From: Kudoa neothunni
Taxonomy: Eukaryota; Cnidaria
NCBI GenBank assembly: GCA_964304625.1
Contig: OZ199838.1
Location: 10,664,001 to 10,728,000, forward strand
DNA: 64,000 nt
Reading direction: 5' to 3'
Each line of letters starts with the position of its first letter. Position 1 is the first letter of the stretch. Positions 57,151 through 64,000 of the stretch are shown piece by piece. Both the position numbers and the translations under genes were made by a program. The notes beneath the pieces were generated by a model that did not search any database, was not told where the DNA came from, and saw nothing but the letters and a program-made list of their open reading frames with translations.

Positions 57151-59694
57151 TAATTGTGATAAAATGAATTTATGTACAAAAGAGCTGGTGAAAAAATTTA
57201 CACATAATTATATGTGGCAATAATGAGTGAAAACAAATAGGATTGAATACATGAGTGCTATATTATTACCGATATTTATATCGGGTATTTAGCTTATTTA
57301 AAATAATTGATTTAATATCTCAACTCTTAATAGATTGTAATTTTCCCTTAGTTGATTTTTATGTGGTTATTAAATTACAAGGAAATTTTTATTTAAAAGT
57401 TATAATGTTATTGTATACAAAGTATGAAAATCATAAGGGTGGAGTTAACTTTTATTATGATAATTATTAAACTCTAGACTTACCTGATGATACATGATAA
57501 ATCTATGCAGAACTTGTAATCATTCTATCATTTTTATTAATCTTCTATTAAATTATTTTAGTTTTTTTCATTTTATTATTTAATATTAATCTTTATTTTC
57601 TCTATCGTACATAACTCGAATTTTGTCATATAGAAATATTTCGTGTTAAAAAATTTCTAAAATAAGGATGAGAAAATTAATTAACAATAATTTTTATTTT
57701 GTTAATCACCTAGAAAAATAACTTTTTGATTTTGAAGTAGTGGTTTACATAATGTTGAAAAGCCGAAATTCATAAATCAGAATTATACATTTGCGTTCCT
57801 ATATTAAAATTCGTTTCAAATCTTCAAACGGTAACGAAAAATCAATCTTTTAAATTTTAGGTTTATATGTTTGCCCTAAATTTGTAAAAAAAAAAATAAA
57901 TATTAATACGCATACAATACAAATGAAGGAAATAATTTATATATTGCTACATTCTGAAAATTTATGACGAATTTTTGGAGCTGAGAATAAAAAAATAAAG
58001 ACCGAGAAACTTTCTTTAAATAATAAAACAAAATATTATTCATATATAATTTATTGAGTTTTTCCTAAAATTTAATAAATATTTTTCCGACCTAAAAGGA
58101 TCTGATTTAATCATATTATTAAGCTAGGTTATTTATTTGAAATAATATATTCTTTAATTTAAACCAATTTTTTTAAATTCCACTCACATCTAGAGTAAAA
58201 ACTTGTTTGTTAGTTCTTGAAAAAATTTTTCACATTTAAGAAACCATGCATTCTCATCATTCAATAAAAATAAACTTTTAATTTCCTAATTGATAATAAG
58301 GTGACGCATGTTTAGGTTTAATTCTAATTTTGTTAAATATGTGAAAGCTTCACATTCTGAAACTTTCCAAAATTAGGTAATACAAAGAGTTTAATATCAT
58401 TCAAACTAAAAGATAACCTAAAATTGATGAACTCTTATGCTGAGTTCAGAGTCCAAGGAGATCTCCGAGAAAATTCACTTCCTAAAGGCTATATAGATCA
58501 ACATTAAAAAATCTAATTTATTGCTGAAAATTTACATCTGTATATAATCTTTTATATTCTAAAGTATTGTTATTATATTTTGACCGATTTTGCTTTGATC
58601 GATGTGTTGATTTAAATTCACCGTTAAATAAGTTGGGTAATATTTGACCTCAAAATAAATAATTATATTAAAGCATTAACAATTCGACAAAATACAAAAA
58701 TTTAAATCTTACCTTTGGAAATACAATATTTATAACATTTTGGATGCTTCTAAGGTTTTCTAGAAGAATCGCGAACGGGGATGAGCATAATATGGTCTGT
58801 AACAGGATCCAGCCTCCAGAGCGTTTCACTTGGCCATTGAAAAACAACAGCAATTTTATTATAGAACTTATCTATTTTTAATAGATTATGCTTCGAATTC
58901 CTCTCAAAATATTTTAAGAGCCAGTCTAATATTTATTCACTCGTATAGATATAGCGGCCATATTTTATATATTCAAATGAAATAACTGTTTACGTTAAAT
59001 TTACAATTAGAAACACAAATAATTATATTCCGCCGACAATATTTTCATTTGAAGGAATGAGGAATATCAGTTAAAAGAAATGTGCGGCGTCACACAAGCT
59101 ACGAAAGCCAAAAAATCAAAAAAATTGTAAAAGTAACATATTTATATTTTTTAGGATGGCGCTTATTATGAACAGATTAGTCCTACCTTAAGCAAAGAAA
59201 TTATGTCACTACGAACTGTTTGATTTAATAATCTATACAAAAAGTTTTTAAAAAAATAAGCCATTCAATTTTTTAAATTTATGATAGGAAAACAAGTTCG
59301 AAATATTTTTACCGCTTTCTAATGTACTTACAAAAATAATTTATAAACCAATTAAACATGTACCTCATTCACAGTATGTTAAATTTAACCACAATGGGTT
59401 TTAGAAGGTGAAAAATTGATAAAGGTAACCTAGTTTTTAATACCGATTTGGTTTAAATGTATTTATAAATATACGCTGGCCCAAAGCTGTTTGTCTTATT
59501 TACCACCATACCTGCGCAGTACTCAAAAAGTTTTATTTATATTTTTTATTAAACTTTAATTAGAATGCAGCTCAATTTATTTTAACATTAAATTCTTTTG
59601 AAATAATTGTTTTTCAGATCTATACGGCCAAATTTATATACCTCAATAATCCGGCTCGCGTAGAAATATAATTGCCTACCTCTGAACAATAAGA
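57151..59694. other. AT-rich intergenic stretch
   Basis: Only short chance frames. The interior of a decayed piggyBac element may extend into its right part, but I cannot recognise its catalytic region. Confidence 0.3.
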
Positions 59695-60003
59695 AAATAT
59701 AATGTTAGTTTTATAGAAGAAATTTCAAATGAAAATGACATTGACGATGTAGCTAACAAGAATCAAGTTTCACCAAAAAAGAAAATTGAATTAAAGGCCA
59801 AGATGTTCCATTTGTTCAAGAGAACATAAAATACGTTCGTCTTGCTACTACAATTGTATGAAATCTATGCATAAGCCCCCAAATTTCAACATGATTTGAA
59901 ATTTGCGTTAAAAATTATAAAATAATTATATTTTAAAAATTTTAATATATTTGTCGGTTTTGATAGTTTAATTAATTCGTCAAACTACTATTTTATCCTA
60001 GGG
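59695..60003 (+). mobile_element. 3' end of a piggyBac-like DNA transposon
   Basis: A short plus-strand reading contains RCSICSREHKIRSSCYYNC followed by MHKPP, a spacing of Cys pairs like the zinc domain at the C-terminus of piggyBac transposases. It ends in a stop. About 100 bp downstream the sequence ATCCTAGGG abuts TTAA (60001-60006 region). Read inverted this is TTAACCCTAGGAT, the piggyBac terminus with its TTAA target. The 5' end and catalytic Asp triad were not found. Confidence 0.5.
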
Positions 60004-60006
60004 TTA

Positions 60007-60593
60007 ACAATGACCCCAAAAATATTTAAAGATGAAAGCTGTCGACTCAATACGAGTGTTAACAGTTTAGAAATTAATAATTGTCTAAATTGTAACATTC
60101 ATGTATTTTATATTAATCATATACACTTATGCTTATCTCGCAAATATCACCATATTCGTTATTATACTCTCCGGCGTTCGAACATATAAAATAGAGTATA
60201 ATTGTTACAGAAAACCCATTTTCCTTGAATAATGTTTTTAGTCGATAAATTTTGTTTCGATTTAAATAATAAGAAGATTTAAAAGTATAGACGACCATTT
60301 CCAACGGCAAAATTAATTTCGTGTTAAATAATTTTTCGGTCTTGTTCATGAGGCGAGAGATTAAATAAACTGAACGCTGGGAGTGTAGAAACCTAATCAA
60401 TCAGTTGTCACTCCTTTAGAGGAACGGGAAGTGCTGGTCCATATCAATTAACGGTCAGTATTAAGACCACATGCCAGCAAATAATTATGGAACAATATTT
60501 AAAAGTGGAAAATTAAAAATCTTCAAATTGTTGAAATGAGAAGAGTAAAAATGTGGAAAAATAATGAAACTGATGTTTATTGTTGATATGAAA
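60007..60593. other. Intergenic, downstream of SEC62
   Basis: A 95-codon minus-strand frame at 60400-60113 has no recognisable features and no splice link to SEC62. I treat it as chance. The SEC62 3' UTR must lie here. Confidence 0.3.
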
Positions 60594-61993
60594 CTATTGG
60601 TTAGTCATATCTTTACCATCATCACTGTCATCTAAATGAAAGGAATAAAGTCGCTAAATGAGTAATTCTACCTAAAATATAATGGAAACTTTCTTTCAGA
60701 AGGATTAAGAATGTTTTCAAGGATTTAGGAGGCTTATCATTTGTAGGTTCTCTTCTAACGTAGTAATCGATAGTGTAAGCTGGCTGGAATGACTCAAAAA
60801 ATCCGCAATCTTTGGTAAAACTAGGCAGTAACCAAAAGTAAACGTTTCCCTTTGTGCAAATATACACCAGTAAAAACACCAGCAACCTAACTAAACGACA
60901 AAAGTTAGACTATCAATCCTTTGCCAGAGACTATCATATCATACATAGTACAATTGCAAAAAATAAAAAAATAATTCCAATGAAGAATTTTGACACGTAA
61001 GACATATATTCATGGTAGGTGGTTGGCCATATGGGTGAAAGATTGTAGGCAACAATTACAGCAACTAAAGCAACATTATTAGTTACCAAACATACACAGC
61101 TAACAATAGCAGCTCACCTATAGAGGTAGCGATTACATAGGTCCAATAACTTTCAGATTCATAATTCCATACATAGTACTAAATTTTAGTTTTATAAATT
61201 AGTGTACAAACAAAGAAAGCGTACATGAGTCGGACTATCATGAAAGTTATTTTCTTCAATCAGTTCAATATGAACAACTTTTTTCTAAATCAAGCTTCCA
61301 TATATATTTTAATTTATTAATTATGTACAATTTTGGTTGTTTGAACTTTTTTTTGTTTCTTCTTACGAGGTGAATCACAGCTAAAAAATATTTACAAATA
61401 AATTACTGTGTTATATCGCGCGTATCTACCTATCCTTTGCATTAATGTTGGTGTCAGATGTCTCTGCGACAATACATTGGTTGGATGTACTGGGATATTT
61501 TTGTTTAATTTTTTCAGCCTTTTTTCTGCTTAAAGGGACGGTAGTTCGGTCGACTTGAACAAAGATTCCATTGTAATTTAATCTAAATCAAAAACTCTCA
61601 TGCGGAAAAATTGACGAAAAAGCTCACCTTTCGAGAAATCTTACAATATCTTCCCTCGTGTTCAAATTGTGAATATTCTTAAATTGATCTCTTGATTGCG
61701 ACTCCATAAATGTATTTACAAGACTTTCTCCTAGAAACGTTTACGCTCCAATTTTGCAATAAAAAAATACACATTTGAATTAACCTGTAAAGTATTTAAT
61801 TTTTGTAGATTTCAGTAGACCTTTTTTTGTGGAACATTCTTTTTTTAACATTTCGTAGATTGGTACATTTTCCTTGTCCAACGTAGTGTAGGTCTAGAAT
61901 ATATTTTACGACTTTTCACTGCAACTTTACTTTTTATCTAACCTTGAATACACCGTTATGATGTGAAATTCCCCCAGAAAAGAATTGGCCCAT
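60594..61993 (-). CDS. SEC62: SEC62, ER protein translocation factor, complete, 10 exons
   Basis: SEC62 is a two-pass ER membrane protein that works with SEC61/SEC63 in post-translational import. Exons: 61993-61943, 61893-61785, 61730-61628, 61582-61430, 61380-61329, 61284-61225, 61178-61118, 61064-60945, 60890-60672, 60631-60594. All phases close, giving 321 aa. The N-terminal domain has LKKECSTKKGLLKSTKIKYF (human CPTKSTNMMGHRVDYF region) and NLNTREDIVRFLERL. A basic linker PRKKKQKKVQTTK follows. The family signature YYVWNYES matches human EVYVWIYDP. Two hydrophobic segments (IVAVIVAYNLSPIWP and FFIGIIFLFFAIVL) are followed by VYFWLLPSFTKDCGFFESF (human HHFWFLPNLTADVGFIDSF). The tail is short and acidic (DDSDDGKD). 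The human protein has 399 residues, so linker and tail are shorter here. Confidence 0.94.
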
Positions 61994-62061
61994 ATCTTAT
62001 TAGCGTGCGCGCACACTTAATGAGGTTGCAGTTTTTGGTACTGGAGTACTTCCGTAAAGCC

Positions 62062-62307
62062 TTAATGAGCAGTTTGCGTACAATTTAATTCCCACATGGC
62101 TGTTAAAAAATCAGAGCTATTTTCATTTCTAACGTTGATTTTGGATATTGAGGTTATGCTCCAAATTCGGATTGCGTGTAAGTCAAGTTGAGGTCTCTTA
62201 AAATTGAAAGTGTCTATTTGCACAAAGGCTTTTGAAGTTTGACTTTTTCTTGAAACTTCGAATTCTTGAGCTTTTTTATATATAGTCTTAAAGCGTATTT
62301 TTTCCAA
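62062..62307 (-). CDS. Small hypothetical open frame upstream of SEC62
   Basis: An 81-codon frame from ATG to stop ends 69 bp before the SEC62 start on the same strand. It has ordinary composition and no recognisable domain, signal peptide or membrane segment. It could be a small gene, part of the SEC62 5' UTR or chance. Confidence 0.2.
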   Translation of the reverse strand: MEKIRFKTIYKKAQEFEVSRKSQTSKAFVQIDTFNFKRPQLDLHAIRIWSITSISKINVRNENSSDFLTAMWELNCTQTAH

Positions 62308-63680
62308 TTGTATACCAAACTAAGTTTGTATTAAATAATTAGGTGATATTATGAATGAAAATAAAATTTAAAATTAAAAGAGTTACAAGATGTTAATTTT
62401 TTGATTACTAAGTTAAGTTAAGAAATGTATAATAATTCGAATGATCTCCATATTCAGGAACATAGCACGCCTTCTCCCTAGCGTTGCCTCGGTATTGCAT
62501 TTTAACGCATTAGTTATTGACGTGTTTGACTGTATTTGGTAATGATCGAATCTCACTATTTTCCAAAATATTACGCAGTAGCATTATGAAAACATTGAAA
62601 GAATTTTCTCTTTAAGAAATTCCATAAAGATAAAACAAACCAACTCATTGAATGCGAAAACAGTATAATATATACAGTTTAAAAAATAGTTAATTAGGTG
62701 AAATAATAATATACGCATAACATGATTTCTCATCACAACAATATTATAAGAAGTGAGCGATAGAGCTGTGAGTCAAAGATATCTCAAACGCTTAAAATAT
62801 CTGAGAAAATTTTTGAAACAAGAGTCAGGACATGGTGACGATGATTAGCCGATAGCTTAGACTAAAAAAGTCAAATATTATTTTTTTTAATTACTTGGTT
62901 TATTTATAATAACATGATTCGATATTTTTCCTTATATTTCTTTAATGTATTTGGTAATAAATTGTTTTTATTTCATTTCCAACTCATAATATCATGATTG
63001 ATTAATTTATCATCTTTTTTATGTATCATCAATTATGATCTCGTTGACATAAGTTATTCGATTAGAACAATAACGTCAGTTGTTTAATTAATAGCGTATA
63101 TTTTCAATAGTTGAAAACAAATTAAAGTTAATTATGCATATCCAACAGCAACCAGAAACGTACTCATGTCATTATAGATTACGTACAAATTTTCAAATAA
63201 AAATTTATCAAATGTTATATTCGTCCTAAAAATATATTAATCGGCCTCTTATTTCTCCATAAAATAATTTTAACATACTTTATTAACCAATTTTAAAATT
63301 GCAACAATTTAATGAGAAATACTGTTAACAATTTATTAAATGATTTTAAAAAACACAGTAATCGTTTACTGCGTCATATGCTTCACGTATTATCACGCAT
63401 TATAACTAATGTATAAAACTACACACTTCTCAAAATAAGCAGTTTCTACCATATTTACTCTTATAAAAAGTCCGATTAAGATATATAATTCATTTAGAAA
63501 GCTATTTTAAATTTTTTAACAAAAATAATAATTTTTTTAAATTTCTATTTAATTTTATTCATCTTAACAGAATTTATGAGAATATAAAAATATGAATATC
63601 TTATAAGTTAATAATGTTGAATATTAATAAATTTTGGTCATTTTATAACTTTATCAAAAAATCTAGTTTTCATGTATTTT
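62308..63680. other. AT-rich stretch, nothing recognised
   Basis: No exon, repeat end or tandem array that I can support. Confidence 0.35.
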
Positions 63681-64000
63681 GTTTACAAGGTAAAGCTCCT
63701 GGCACAACTGGTTAGGTTGTGAAGTTCGGGTTAGTTAGGCCTTCTCCATTTACGCTTTAGGTACCGCAGCGTCATATTAAGGCGACTTACGTTTATGCAG
63801 TAGTGTGGGATTTTATTTTAACCCACTAAACATCCTCGTTTCGGAGAAACCACCATATCATATCTGGTCTAATCCAGAATTAATTAATCTGGGAAAGTCA
63901 TCTGAATGCGGGAGTTGGCTCTACGGGAACCCCCTACTGGGTTGTATTTCGTTCTTGTACCCTGGCGTTTATGAGGGCCCGAGATTTACCCTTCCACCAG
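63681..64000. other. GC-richer terminal block, cut by the window edge
   Basis: The last 320 bases switch to a markedly higher G+C content (GAGGGCCCGAGATTTACCC and similar) without an open frame on either strand. A sharp composition change like this often marks an inserted repeat or the UTR of an element, but I do not recognise the sequence. It continues beyond the window. Confidence 0.35.

Noticed and set aside
57255-57470. 72-codon plus-strand frame upstream of the membrane-protein gene
   Set aside because: Low-complexity Tyr/Leu/Ile composition and no domain; it is on the other strand from the leader sequence and has no splice support.

Overview
This is AT-rich (roughly 70% A+T) nuclear DNA of an animal. 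The genes are animal signalling and housekeeping genes (KSR, TNFAIP8-like, NUP214, kinesin-5, elongin B, SEC62, GAPDH), most of them cut by very short GT-AG introns, typically 42-75 bp. A Bel/Pao LTR element, a family found in animals, lies at the left edge. Many proteins are strongly diverged from vertebrate and insect forms, which suggests a fast-evolving and perhaps parasitic lineage. I cannot name the species from this window.

Layout. 1-4407: fossil Bel/Pao element, with an LTR-like stretch after it. 5725-6553 (+): TNFAIP8-family gene. 7540-11398 (-): complete 19-exon kinase suppressor of Ras (KSR). 12380-13163 (-): elongin B with a long acidic tail. 13164-17856: GC-richer block, a MITE-like repeat and a hAT element. 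17857-28907 (-): NUP214-like nucleoporin, split by a Mutator-like (MULE) DNA transposon at 22125-24078. 29269-33557: nested repeats and a MITE with perfect terminal repeats. 34194-36481: second MULE copy. 36680-42149 (-): kinesin-5, with a hAT MITE in one intron and a related MITE upstream. 43879-45352: element bounded by 194-bp inverted arms that appear identical. 45670-46892 (-): GAPDH. 50679-51011 (-): single-exon cupin protein. 52585-53718: hAT-like remnant. 54293-57150 (-): repeat-domain type I membrane protein, probably decayed. 59695-60003: piggyBac-like 3' end. 60594-61993 (-): complete 10-exon SEC62. The last 320 bases are GC-richer and unidentified.

The host genes do not form an operon or pathway. 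KSR is a MAPK scaffold, NUP214 a pore component, kinesin-5 a spindle motor, SEC62 an ER translocation factor, elongin B a ubiquitin-ligase/elongation cofactor and GAPDH a glycolytic enzyme. All recognised host genes except the TNFAIP8-like one are on the minus strand. Exon structures were worked out by hand from reading-frame continuity, splice dinucleotides and family alignment. Where every exon phase closes (KSR, SEC62, GAPDH, elongin B, nearly all of kinesin-5) I consider them reliable.
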